A DNA stretch of 64,000 bases from Acanthornis magna (Eukaryota; Chordata; Aves; Passeriformes; Acanthizidae), in assembly GCA_036785705.1 (NCBI GenBank), contig JAWUZG010000084.1, positions 13,901,501 through 13,965,500 on the forward strand, read 5' to 3'. Below, in pieces: positions 34,001 through 44,672 of the stretch. The stretch's first letter is position 1. Each line of letters opens with the position of its first letter. The position numbers and the translations under genes were made by a program. The notes below the pieces were generated by a model. That model saw only the letters and a list, made by a program, of their open reading frames with translations. It had not been told where the DNA came from and did no database searches.

Positions 34001-37000
34001 AGACCCACCTTGCACCACCAGCTTTTTTATTTCTAACTTAACTTTTTAACATCAGCCTCTCACAATGATATAGAGACCTTAACCATGGCACTGTGCTAGC
34101 TCACAGCCTCGATGAGCACAGATCCACACACCTTGTTCTGTTACTGCCTTCATGGCAGCACTGTGCCTACCGAGTGCAAACCTCAGGAAGAGCAGCCCTT
34201 GTCCCAAAGCGTTACAAGACCAGGAGGTCAGACAGGAGGTGGGCTTCAAGCAGATAGACTAGGGGACAGCAAAGAACTAACACCACTATCCCAGTCAAAA
34301 TAAGTATATTAAATAGCTCTGCAGTAAATGCCAAGATCACCATGTAGGACTGGGAGAATCAGATGTGTGTGAGAATGCTTTCCCACTCCATTATGATAAA
34401 TATTTCAGTATTTCTGCTGACAGAGAAAGTGTCAGTGTAATGTATCCTGATCCTGAAAGTGTAATGGACATTCAACATTTAAAACCCCTCCTCCGAACTT
34501 CCCAAATGCTTGCTCTGTCCCAAGTGCTGCTTAGCACCAGCCGTGAAGGTCCAGTGCATAGCCAGGATGAAATCCTAGAAAAATCCTTTACCAGATCCTA
34601 CCTTTCCCTCTGTAAGCACCAAGTAAGAGCTGCCCCCTAAAAAGCAACCTCACTAGCAAGACATGCCCATGGAAGGCTACCATCCTGTTGAAGAGCATCC
34701 TGTGTTTTATGTGGGACATCACTAACTCACCATCTGCACACCCAAAGGAGTTGTTTCTGCTCATCCAAGCTTACATGAGGAGGTGCTTCTAAGGACAGGA
34801 AACCTTCATGCCATGTGGGACAGCTTCACCCCCCCCAGCTGAAAGACCCATTTCCTGAGAGTCGCTAAATCAGGATGAAAGAAGAGCAATGCATCAAGAG
34901 ACACAAAGCAACAGGATTAGATAGATGAACCACATCCCCAAAGTTGTAGGTGCCCACAAAAGCCTGGCTCCTGCAAGCACTCATGCCTTTATGAAGCAAA
35001 AGCTGAGGCAGGATCAAGAAACTGGAGTATGTACCAATTCTGATAAAAACACTGATTCAGAAAAGACTGTTTATTTCTCCAGTGGATTAGGAGAGACTGA
35101 CTGACAGCTGCCAAGGCGTATGATGATAGTCAGGTCCGAAGGAAGAAAATAATTTTGTTTTGAATTTCCAGAGCTGGTATTGTTGTACTTATTAATGATT
35201 GCAACCCTCAGCAGCATATAGTAAATGTCTCTAATGATTTTCTTTGCCCAAGTGTGAAAGAAACAGGCAAGATACAAAACATGCTGAGATGGAACTGAAC
35301 TGAAATGTGTTCCTGTTATTTATCCAAGGGCTTTCCTCCTCCCACCACCTCCAGACATGAAAGTGATAAAACCTCAGAGTTGTGAGTCACACAGAAAAAA
35401 AAGAGCAACTTTGCTTCATTGTGAACCGTGAAGGAAAACAGGGAAGTTACCATTACAAGCGGTATTTACACTAGGATGAAGTGACAGAGGTAAGGTAGCA
35501 TGTGATGATAACACCTGTTCCATGTGACAGTCAAAAACAACCCTCAAGGTCACTCTCTTCTGTCTCTTACAGACTGCTCAGCCCTTACAGATGGGAAGAG
35601 AGCACCCAGATCATGTCCCACTGACAGACAATGCACAGCAGGAAGAACAGACACCATTCCGCCTCACAAAGGGAGATGCTGGTGGTCAAAACAATGGTTC
35701 AAGACACTACAGAAAGGCTTTGTCAGCCAAGGACTGAAACCAGCCAAAAACTTGAAAAGTCTGAAAACAGAGAGTCTAAAACTTGCTTCAGGTTTTGCCA
35801 TAGGACCATCTTCCATGTCTAGGCTTTAACAAACAAAGCTCATGGCACAGAGGCCATCATAACCCCATCCCTATCTCTCCCCTCCCCACATGTTTCCTTT
35901 CTGGTAAATAGGATGGGGAAGACTATGGAAGTACAGACTTGAGCTCCATCTTCCTGCACCAGCAATATCCTCTGAGAAATACCCAACCAATTGCTCTAGG
36001 TCTTTAGTAAGAGGGATGGAGTTACTGCCTTTAAAGACAGAGCACGCTAAAGTGGGGGCAACCCTCCTTCCTCAATTCCTCTAGGGCTCAAAGAGTGATC
36101 CTTCTGGAGAGAAAGGACTTCTCCACATCCTCTACCAGTGATGCACCAGGGAAACTGAGCTGTAGAAATCTTCACCCGGAGTGGTAAGGTGAAGCCTCCA
36201 GCACCACCACGACCACCACCACTGTGGAAAAGAGGATTTCTTATTTGTACCATGAAGCCAGACAATTGATGATGTGGCCATGCAAGACACTTGGCAGACT
36301 GGACATCACCACACATGGCCTTCTTTCTGTACAGTTAGTGCTTGCTCCCAACTTGGCTGTTGTGCCTGCAGCTGGAGCCTATGCAGCTATTCCCAATGGG
36401 GTGCCAGCAAAGCAGGGGCAAATTTAAATCCTGATGCTGGTGGGTAGGCATTTATTGCCCAGGCTACCTTTGGAGGAGAGGAAAATGCTACCTGCTTTTC
36501 CAGAATGGAAGAAAAAAAAGCAGGTGAAGCCACCCTGCAGCTCCCAGACAACCCCCTTTCTTTCTCATGGCATTTGCAGGCAGGAGATCTGACTTCAGCC
36601 AGCCCTGGCACGACAAATGTCTGCTGGCTCTCCCTGGCATTAGCAGACTGTTCGCTCTTGGGGGTCTGTGTCAGTCCATACAGATCCCCAATTCATCCTA
36701 AACCGCTTTGCTGGCATGCACTGGATTAAGCACCCTGCACTCCCATGACCTTAGCAGAGACAAGGCTTCCCCCCTGGACAAAGGCAGGCTTTGCCTAAAA
36801 ACCAGACATCTATGACCAAAGACATCCCTCTCTAAAGATCCCATGCCACATGGCCAGCAGCAAGACGCAGCTTGCAAATGATGCAGAGGTCATATCCTCC
36901 TCCTATGACTGATGCTTCTGGCTGAAATCCATTTCAGGGCTACAATGAATAAATTATCCTGCTGTTGGAGTGCACACAGCACAGCCTTTTTTATCTGCAA

Positions 37001-40000
37001 AACTGTGCTGCCTGAACTGTGTAGATTCTTACATGGCACCAGCCATTTCCTAACCTTCCCAAGAAGAGTCAGGCTGGGATTTAAACTCAGATTCAAATCA
37101 GCAGTGAAGAGGACACAGACTACATGAGCCTCCCTGTGCCAAACAAAAAATAACACAATTTAGCACTTCTTTGCAGGTTTGACATACCTTAACTCTGCAA
37201 AACAATGTGGTCCTTTCATGGACTCCTTTATTTTTGTACCCTTTTCCCTGTGGAAGTTCAGCCAGAAAAAGGCACCATTGCATCATTCTAACCCCACCCA
37301 TATGAGGAATTGTGCTGGGTGTCACTTTTTGCTGATCTTGCTATTGAAATTAAATCAGATTGCTACAAAATGTGTCTAGAACAGAGATGGAGACAGATCT
37401 GAGACAGTGATGAGCACAGAGAGCCCCAGGGCATTACTTTAATTAAGATAATCCTATTTGTTGCTCATCCTGAAACAGGTTATGCCAGAAATTATTTCAG
37501 TTCCTAGCCAGGCCATTCTAGGCTAGGAACTGTAAAAGGTCTCCCTCTTTTTTTTCAGCCTTATTTCCCATAATCTGTGACAGTCACAAGACTCAGACTG
37601 CAACCAGCAGCACGCAGGGATGCACACAGGCCGCAGGTGGTGGAACAGAAAGCCAAACCTGCTGCTCTCTGGCAATGGTTCATGCCAGGGGTCTGAAAAA
37701 GCTGCTTTCTTGCCCACTGACAGGTGGCTGCTTTGGGGTCAATGCCCTGGATGGATACACAACCTCCCTCCTCCTGCTGACATTTCACAACATGAAAGAT
37801 GAGACAACAACCTAAGCCCCAGTCAGGTACTAACGTGCTGCAGAACACAAAGGCCTGCTTGCTAAGTCCCTCTTCATCAAGTACTCGATATGATCACATG
37901 TCTGCCAGCTCCAGCACATGAACTGGGACTGAAAAGGTTGGCCCTGACGTCCAGAAGTCCCGGTCTGGAAAATAAGATGGGCTTCTACATCATTCAAACA
38001 GTCAAAGTCAGGGCAACTTCCCTGTGAAACTGCCTGCGGTTCCTGCAACATTTTTTCCCCCTCTAATAAAGCACAACATATCAAAATTAACATCAAAGGG
38101 AATGTTCTTGTTTCCAATAAGAGGATTTTTTTCAAAGATGACATCTTAGTCATTGTTAAAAAACACAGAGTGGCTGTCTTGTGACACTCGAGTTTCTATC
38201 ATGTCAGCCAAGTGGTGAAAACAAACTTGAAGGAAACATGCAATGCAGATGTGGCAGTCTGAGTGCTCAGAGAGGGAACAAAACCAACTCACTCTGCTTT
38301 AGGAAAATCAGATCAAGGGCTTGTCACATTTACTTTAGCTAGAAAAAACCACATAGCCATCTGACATGACTGTGATCCCAGCATAAGGTCCTTGAAATGC
38401 CACAGTTGAACTGCATCCAGCTGTGGCAGCAGGAATATCTGAGCAGCTTCCATGCTCCTGACACAAGAGCATGTGGCTGCACATCCAGTTGAAGGATACA
38501 ACCTAATTTTTTTTAAATTTTATTTTAAAAGCACTCTTTTGTGCCTCTCAGGGTCTTTGCATTTAATGGTGTGTGGCTGCTACAGATCTTCCTGCCTGCA
38601 CTTGCCTTGGTGCAAGGCAGCAGGTGTTAGGCTGGACAGGACTAAAACCAAAGCTCCTTTCTACTCCCCAGGGTCACCAGACTGCTCCTTCCCTGCTTGG
38701 GGCCAAGCACTGCTTCTCTGTTTGCTGGGAGAGGGGATGGCCAATTCCAGTCCCCTAGCATGGGACAATGCCATCTCTGTGCCCAAGAGCCAGCATACAG
38801 CCTGTTATTTACAACATCTTTTATTCTCCTACAAGAGCTCTCTGATTTTCTGACCCAAAGACTCCCAAAACCTACTTGCTGCTCTGACCCTTCACCATCC
38901 AGCAGATCTGAGTGACATCAACTACAGCATGCTTAACACACCCACTAATTATCAAGGGAAATCCAAAACAGACGGGGATTGGAGATCGCTATCGCTCCAC
39001 AGCTCTCATGCTGGATCCTGTCTGTCCCCACCCATCTGACCCAGGGAAGCCAAGGTGTGCTAAAACCACTCATCATTACCCACCCCAAACACCCTCCAGG
39101 ACCTGAAGGAATTCCCTGTACCCTGTTGGAGTTTGGTGGTTTACCCACGAGGTCCCTAAACAATTAGTGCTAACTTCTAATTAGAAAGAACCAAGTCACA
39201 GGAGAGCCTCTGATTTTGCCTGTGGAGCAGCACTGATGAACAAAATAATTAGATGTACCCTGAAGAGAACAGAAGGATTATAAAACCCCGAGCCCACCTC
39301 TACCCCATCCCTGCTGTCATTAAGATGATTTTGTTTCTATTTCTCTTTTTTAAAGGATGAGACTACAGCTGGTCTTTGGCTGGGTGATCTGGACATGACT
39401 CCTGGTAGCTGGGCAAGGAGGATGTTCTGCTTCATGTTCTCCTTACAGCTACACAGGTATTCTTCAGAGATACATGTCTCTACATAACCCTTTTAACCAA
39501 GATCAAATTTTTCCCAAGGAGTCCCAGCAGGAGTTAGAAGCAGTCCAGCCAAACACCCCACTCCTCCTGCTAAACAGGCTGCAGAGGCCATGGCAACAAG
39601 GTAATGCCAGACTTCAGCCCTCTCCTGTGCAGAGTGTCACAAGCAAAGCAGGTCGGACTCAATGCTCCTCTCCTTACCCAGCAAGGGTCCTGTCATTAGG
39701 TTCAAAGGGGTTTTTGTTTCAAGAGGTTTGTAATAGAAACCTATAACAGATTCTATTTATTAAAAACAATTCAGTTTTGCAGTGGTGTTTGGTGCAGAGT
39801 TTATTTTAACACCCAAGCCAAGACAATGTTGGTGTCTCCATCCTTGATTTCCACAGATGGGTGTACACAATATAATACTTAAGTGGCTTCTCACAGGCAC
39901 AGCTAGGAGCAAAATACAAAATCTAGGTTATGTTCTAGACAAATAATTCTTCCCCCAGCGAGAATTACAAGGAACATCAACTGGGCCATATCACTCACAT

Positions 40001-42762
40001 CTCCCACATCATCACCAGAAGGTGGAGACACAGAAGCGACCTGTGGTGTGCACTGCCCTTTGCTTTCACGGGGCAGGGACCCAGCTGGGCACACAAACAT
40101 CCCTGCTGTGCTCCTACTTGCACAGGGAAGCTGAAGTGCAAACATGGCAGCAGCATTTAGGAAACCCTTTTTAAAGCTATGTAAGTCAGAACAGGACTTC
40201 TACCCTGACTGGTAACCCAGCAATTTCTAGGAAACATTTAAAATATTAAAGACTAACCGGTAGAATCTGGCAATGCTCCAGAGATCTCTGGTTTCTCTAT
40301 CAACTTTTCGAAAGCCTGACTCATCATAAGGATGCATCATATCCGCTTTTCCAGACATTCACTCTTTTTTTTTCCTCCTTACCTTGTCACTGTTTCTGTA
40401 TTTGCCCCATTTCTTCAGCATCTTAAGCCACTTGTCCACACGTTCGATTTCCTGCTGTTTTTGCTGATGCAAGGGAGAAGACAAGACAAATTTAAGAAAA
40501 AAAAAGCCCCAGGAGATGCCTCCTGAAAACACAAAACTTCATTCTCTTAGGTTTAGACTTCTATGCAAAGATCTCACATCAGGGATGAGAATAATCCACA
40601 GGTGCAGGCGGAAACTCATAATTTCAGCACTTGGTAATTAAAAGCAGCATTGGTAAAAGTGACAAGACACACAGGCTTAACATAGAGAAAGCATTCCCAA
40701 GTGGAGTATTCCCTGAAAATAAAAGTCTTTGCAGGTTCAGCTAGCCTCAAATCCTATCACTGTATCAGATCGGCAGAAACGTGATTTAGTCCCTGTTAGC
40801 AGGGTCCTAACAGAGGACATGCTCCCATCTCAGGGGAGATGAGGACGGAGATCATGATTATTTACAACTTCCAACATTTCCCCTTGCACATGCAGCCCCC
40901 TTTACAAGCTACAGCTGCTGAGCACTGTGCCAAAGCAGAGGGAAAAGCCCAAAATTGCTTTAAGAGGTGCTTTTTCAGTGTAGTGTGAAGGAGGGAAGAT
41001 GTCTGACCCAGCAAAATAAAAGCTCCAACAGCTGGACATCATGCAGAGTTCCCACTTCTGGGAGAGCAGCAGTGACCAGGGGGTGCTGGCTGCCTGCTTT
41101 GCTCTTACTTGCTCACTCATTTCCTCAAAAAACATTCCCTCCCCAGCTGGTGTGATAACGATGCCACATCCATGATGACAGAGCTAGCAGCTCTCACCTT
41201 CTCCTCCAAGGCGGTGCGGGTTGGCAGCTCCTGCTCGCTGGAAAAGCAAGGGGTCACTGGTTACGCTATGGACAAGAAAGGGTGTGGAGAATGGGGTGCT
41301 GCAGCTTGGGGACCACCTCAGACACCTTAGGGGATATGGCCTGGGGACTTTGTGCCTTTCCTACAGCTGTCCCCAGTATGAAAGAGGCACGGGAAGCACC
41401 ATCCAAAATCCCACTATCCAAGAGGAGCTCCTGGTGGGGTAATCAAGTATTGGACATAACTGGAAATCCTGGGCATATATTACCTCCTCAATACACACAT
41501 AATCAGCAATTCAAAGGGTGGGGAAGCAGAATTTCTGGAGAGCAATTGCTTCAAACTCCACTCCTGCACACAGAATGCCTACTATTAAAACTTCTGTTCA
41601 GGATCAGAATAAAAATAGTTCTTTTAAGCACTGTTCCCAGGCACACGGTGTACATCTAATTCATCTGTGCCTTGGTTAGGATGGGGATTTCCTAAGGGAA
41701 CCAAAGATGATCAGATGTCTTGTCTCACTATCTCCTACATCATCCCTGAATCATCAGGTGCAAACGCAAGGGCCTCTCCCTCTGTGACACACCACAGTCC
41801 TCCATGGAGGCACAGGAGCACCAGCCTGCATCTTCTAACGCCAGGCTTGTGGTAGGAAAACATTTCTGAGCCTTGTCTTGCAGCAGATTCAAAGCATCAG
41901 AGTGTTTGGACATGCGTAGTTGAGGAAAGAGGCCCGTCTAGTCTTTCCTCCTGCATTTGGGATTGATCAAGCCAAGCCACAGAGCAGCTTAATGGAGAGA
42001 TGCTGGGCCTGTCATGCTCAGTGCAGAAGGATGGTCCACACACACAGAGGTCAGAAAGGAAAGGAGAGGGTAGGAGGACTTACTGCAGGAATCCAAACCG
42101 GTCTGTAACTTTGTACAGCGTAAAATCGGCATCTTCCCACTGGTCAATCTGAGCTCCTTCCTGCCTGCCCTGAAAGCAGAAAGGACAATTGTGAGCTGGT
42201 CCCAGCATCAGGAATGCCCCAGTGCCTGCATCCTGCCCCCAAAGCCCACATCCCTCTCTCACAAATGATAAAAGGCACAGAGCTAGAAGAGCAAAACCTG
42301 CACTAAAGAGCCAAATACAAGGCAGGTAAGAGAAAAATACGCAAGTTCAGCTTATCCACCATTCCATGTGTGCCTCTGCTAGAGGCTGGGAAAGGCTGTT
42401 CTTCCGAAAAAACAGTGCTGTTGGGCATAAGCCATCCTGGTACTAAGGGAGCACTGAAGCACCAGAAGCTCAGCACCTTTCAGTATCTATGTTGAGCACA
42501 CATAGGATCTGCAAGAAACTCTGGGGATGTAGTGAGAGGGGATGTAGATGCAGGGAGAGCTGGCATGAAGCCTGATGGCATGAGGGTTATAGGGCGATGC
42601 CTGCAGGGAGGAAAAAGTTCTTATTTGACGCATTCCTAATTGATTAAACAGCTTCAGCCCCAGCCAGCACGCTGGGGAGAGGCACAAGGTTGGTACCTTC
42701 TCATACTTGGCGACGATCTCTGCTTTTTCCTGGGCTATTAAAGACTCTATATCCTTCTTCAT
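20769..42762 (-). CDS. USP6NL-like: USP6NL/RN-tre-like TBC-domain RabGAP, 13 coding exons
   Basis: TBC proteins stimulate GTP hydrolysis by Rab GTPases; RN-tre/USP6NL acts on Rab5 and others in endocytosis and receptor trafficking. I joined 13 exons by GT-AG sites: all 12 junctions keep phase, giving 2349 nt, 782 residues plus stop (human USP6NL is about 828). The N-terminal block (1-91) carries [26 protein letters not shown] and [12 protein letters not shown], all USP6NL-family hallmarks. The TBC domain spans about 97-310, with the Arg finger IDLDVNR (Arg149; RN-tre uses Arg150) and the Gln finger YCQ (Gln186). Residues 359-782 form a Ser/Pro-rich tail, probably disordered, with a basic proline-rich stretch near the end. 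Both fingers are present and no stop or frameshift interrupts it, so it should be active. TBC differences from USP6NL as I remember it suggest a paralogue. The start ATG is inferred; an upstream coding exon is possible. Confidence 0.9.
22233..22385 (-). CDS. USP6NL-like: RabGAP coding exon 12 (residues 308-359; end of TBC region)
   Basis: Acceptor catcccccag, donor gtgagt; 153 nt. It encodes [35 protein letters not shown] and PPG, matching the family segment that closes the GAP domain. Confidence 0.93.
22386..23601 (-). other. RabGAP intron 11
   Basis: A GT-AG intron of 1.2 kb. No repeat or extra exon was recognised. Confidence 0.85.
23602..23701 (-). CDS. USP6NL-like: RabGAP coding exon 11 (residues 275-308)
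   Basis: Acceptor tctgaaacag, donor gtaagg; 100 nt. It encodes [18 protein letters not shown] and [14 protein letters not shown], the late TBC motif LRLWD..LEGE. Confidence 0.93.
23702..25090 (-). other. RabGAP intron 10
   Basis: A GT-AG intron of 1.4 kb. Nothing recognisable inside. Confidence 0.85.
25091..25156 (-). CDS. USP6NL-like: RabGAP coding exon 10 (residues 253-274)
   Basis: Acceptor gtcttcctctag, donor gtgagg; 66 nt, phase 0. It encodes [14 protein letters not shown], the conserved TBC TKWF..CF motif. Confidence 0.92.
25157..26722 (-). other. RabGAP intron 9
   Basis: An intron of 1.6 kb. Short open frames in it match no known family. Confidence 0.85.
26723..26817 (-). CDS. USP6NL-like: RabGAP coding exon 9 (residues 221-252)
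   Basis: Acceptor ctcttcttaag, donor gtatct; 95 nt. It encodes [20 protein letters not shown] and a Lys-rich helix, matching the HGFF.GFPKL..F..HHE motif of the family. The acceptor is pyrimidine-rich but modest, and the donor is weak. Confidence 0.88.
26818..27696 (-). other. RabGAP intron 8
   Basis: An intron of 0.9 kb, AT-rich in its middle. It contains a short direct repeat (catatttagtggaattatatccacatttagtggat) near 27331-27366. Confidence 0.85.
27697..27817 (-). CDS. USP6NL-like: RabGAP coding exon 8 (residues 181-221; glutamine finger)
   Basis: Acceptor gactattgcag, donor gtaagg; 121 nt. It encodes [18 protein letters not shown] and [15 protein letters not shown] is the TBC YxQ motif with Gln186, the second catalytic residue. 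Where the family usually has VGYCQ this copy has VSYCQ. Confidence 0.93.
27988..28205 (-). repeat. CR1 LINE 3' fragment
   Basis: Begins attcacagagtagtttgggttgg and runs through ggcagcaggg-type and cttccagcacagggcaccca segments to taatctatc-like sequence. Read on the minus strand this is the usual CR1 3' end, diverged, with the terminal octamer repeat partly lost. Confidence 0.88.
28745..28824. repeat. Interrupted (TA)n/(CA)n microsatellite
   Basis: Alternating purine-pyrimidine sequence: tatatacgtatata, then cacacacaca, then a second ta/ca block. It is likely length-polymorphic. Confidence 0.9.
28867..28915 (-). CDS. USP6NL-like: RabGAP coding exon 7 (residues 164-180)
   Basis: Acceptor ctccccag, donor gtaagt; 49 nt. 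The split Lys completes, then [16 protein letters not shown], the helix leading to the glutamine finger. Confidence 0.92.
28916..29540 (-). other. RabGAP intron 6
   Basis: An intron of 0.6 kb, moderately GC-rich. No element was recognised. Confidence 0.85.
29541..29650 (-). CDS. USP6NL-like: RabGAP coding exon 6 (residues 128-164; arginine finger)
   Basis: Acceptor ctccctttcag, donor gtgagt; 110 nt. It encodes [25 protein letters not shown] fits the TBC IxxDxxR motif; Arg149 is the predicted catalytic arginine inserted into the Rab active site. Confidence 0.93.
29651..32646 (-). other. RabGAP intron 5
   Basis: An intron of 3.0 kb. No exon or repeat family was recognised. Confidence 0.85.
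32647..32754 (-). CDS. USP6NL-like: RabGAP coding exon 5 (residues 92-127; start of TBC domain)
   Basis: Acceptor tccctgcag, donor gtatgg; 108 nt, phase 0. It encodes [20 protein letters not shown], the TBC opening motif (RxxxWxxLL), then [11 protein letters not shown]. Confidence 0.93.
32755..40382 (-). other. RabGAP intron 4, the longest coding-region intron
   Basis: An intron of 7.6 kb with one CR1 fragment at 32963-33333 close to exon 5. The remainder shows only short unconvincing open frames and A- or T-rich runs. Confidence 0.85.
32963..33333 (-). repeat. CR1 LINE 3' fragment
   Basis: Begins aatcatagaaccacagaatca and contains gggccttgaacatttccagg, tttctctgggcagcctgtgcc and ccctcttgtcctatcacta, all reverse-complement CR1 3' sequence, then ggctgaacaaccccagc. 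About 370 nt, truncated at its 5' end, as is usual for CR1. Confidence 0.95.
40383..40463 (-). CDS. USP6NL-like: RabGAP coding exon 4 (residues 65-91)
   Basis: Acceptor cttgcatcag, donor gtaagg; 81 nt, phase 0 on both ends. It encodes [18 protein letters not shown], the family motif just before the TBC domain. Confidence 0.9.
40464..41197 (-). other. RabGAP intron 3
   Basis: An intron of 0.7 kb. Nothing recognisable. Confidence 0.8.
41198..41237 (-). CDS. USP6NL-like: RabGAP coding exon 3 (residues 51-64)
   Basis: A 40-nt microexon-like segment: acceptor cttttccag, donor gtgaga. It encodes the end of the split His, then [13 protein letters not shown]. Phase is kept on both sides. Confidence 0.85.
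41238..42083 (-). other. RabGAP intron 2
   Basis: An intron of 0.85 kb. Nothing recognisable. Confidence 0.8.
42084..42169 (-). CDS. USP6NL-like: RabGAP coding exon 2 (residues 23-51)
   Basis: Acceptor tctgctttcag before GGC AGG CAG; donor gtaagt. The exon is 86 nt, leaving phase 2. It encodes [20 protein letters not shown], a block characteristic of the USP6NL family ahead of the TBC domain. The split final codon completes as His. Confidence 0.9.
42170..42696 (-). other. RabGAP intron 1 (between the first two coding exons)
   Basis: An intron of 0.5 kb with a weak donor (gtacca). Nothing else recognisable. Confidence 0.8.
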
Positions 42763-42770
42763 ATCAGAAG
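42697..42770 (-). CDS. USP6NL-like: RabGAP coding exon 1 (residues 1-22; start codon at 42762-42760)
   Basis: A strong acceptor (pyrimidine-rich, ending ccattacag) precedes CT TCT GAT ATG AAG; the donor is gtacca. The ATG has G at -3 and lies close to where the USP6NL start aligns. It encodes [20 protein letters not shown]. The acceptor means at least one further exon, probably untranslated, lies at higher coordinates. If that exon is coding, the frame is open through Ser-Asp before the ATG. Confidence 0.75.
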
Positions 42771-44652
42771 CTGTAATGGAAAAAATAGCGGGAGGGAGGG
42801 GAAAGGAGATAAGTACATGTGTATACAGCATGTGAAATATTTTAGGAAAGTGCTAATACAAAAAACGTTTACTGACAATTTTAGCTTCCAGCCATTATCC
42901 CACAGCTAAAATTAGGCCGAGGTTGCACAGCCACTGTGCAGAACATTCGTGGAGCTCGCCTGCATGCAGCAGGACTGCCAGCTCCCTGCTCTGGGACACA
43001 GCCCAAACTGAGCAAGGGGGGGGTCTTGTCTTTGTTCTCAGGCACACACATGACAGTATGAAAGACATGGCTTTTAAATCAAGACATGCAAACCAGCCAC
43101 AGAGCCCCGGCATGGCACAGGACAGGCGCCAGCCGGGCGCTGCTCGGCACAGCATCCATGTGGATGGCAGCAAGGCACCACGCTCCTGCCCTACCTGCGG
43201 ATGGGAACCCATGAGATGCTCTGGAGAGGCATCCAGAAGCAGATTTAATATCAAAGGGGAAACTAAAAGGAGAAGTTTTTTGCCTACTGAAGTGTGCATG
43301 AGACAAGTAAATTGGCCTCTAGGTGATTGCCTTCTATATACACCTCCAAAAGAAAAACAACATAGCAGTAAGATGTCCCCACCTATACTGAGACAGACTG
43401 GTCTTGGTCTAAGCAAGACCCTGAGATCTGTGCCCACTGCGCTGCTTCATCCCATACACATGGGTACAAACAAGGTAACTTGCCATGTCAAACACAACTT
43501 GAGTGTTGTCCGGTACACGCCCAAAGGAACATCCTCCCTGTCAAGCCATAACTACTTTCTCGTTTTCACCAAAGGTGGATCTAACACACCAAGGAGAAAA
43601 CATAGGTAGACAAAACCCCCAGGCAACTGCAGCTCCCAGGGGTGGCTGCAAGGAAGAGGGCTGAGACAAGGTCCTTCTAATCCTCCTCTTCCAAAACTCT
43701 GTGGAGCCACCACCAGCCCAGCTCAGAGCACATAACAGCTATGGCACCACCAAAAGCCAGGCCACCACAGGTCACGTTACCCAAACCTTTGGGTCATTGT
43801 AGCTCTCTAATGGATAGCTTAAACCACAACAAGGAGCCATCCTGACCTCCCCTTCAGAAGAAACCTGAAGGGTTCTCTCCATAGGACATGCTACCCCAGC
43901 TTTTGTCTGAAGATGCATCTCAGCAGCGGTGCTTGCCACTGAACGAGCCAGAGCAGCCAAAGGCATTGCACTTAGGATCATCTGAAGAGTGGGATTTTTC
44001 CTTTAGGAGAAAAAAGCCTTGGGGGAGATATGATGAACAAAAGCATCAGCACTCTCCAAGGCTCACCCCACTTGTCTGCACCTTCAGAGGTGAGCGCAAG
44101 AGACTGTTTGTCTCAACAACTCCTTCATGCAACCTGCTTGCTGCCACCATGTCTTTCAGGCATGGATGGAGATGCCCAAGAGACCCAGCTTTCCCTAACC
44201 CTTCATTCTGAAAGCAGCCATCTCTCCTACTTGTCAGCAGTGAAAATATTATATCACATGCAACATAATCAGAGCTCTCCTGTGACCCATTATGCAATAG
44301 CACAGGCATGGCACCACTTCACACTCATCCATTCAGACATTGGAAAAATGCAAATTCTTCAAATTCATGGCAGGAATGGGTGTATCTTCCCCCATTATTG
44401 CCTCCACAATCAAAACAGAGAAAGAACAGAAATATTAAAGTGTATTTTACTCTTTTATTTTTCCAAGCTGCAGCTCCTACTTCAAATGTGAACTTTGATC
44501 ACTACATCTTAATCACAGCTTAATTTTTCAAAGTAGCAGGGTCTGAGTAACTGTCTCACAGTGTCACCTAATATTTCTGCATCTCCTCCTTCTCATGTCT
44601 CCTATGAAATTTAACTCAAAGACAGTTTCACTCCCCCAATTCTGACTTTTCT

Positions 44653-44672
44653 TTGTTGTTGTTGTTGTTGTT
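44653..44672. repeat. (TTG)n trinucleotide run
   Basis: Nearly seven perfect TTG units in non-coding sequence. Confidence 0.9.

Noticed and set aside
42923..43609. Plus-strand open frame of 228 codons near the first RabGAP coding exon
   Set aside because: No family recognised and mostly low-complexity charged stretches; it overlaps a minus-strand frame of 180 codons that is equally unconvincing.
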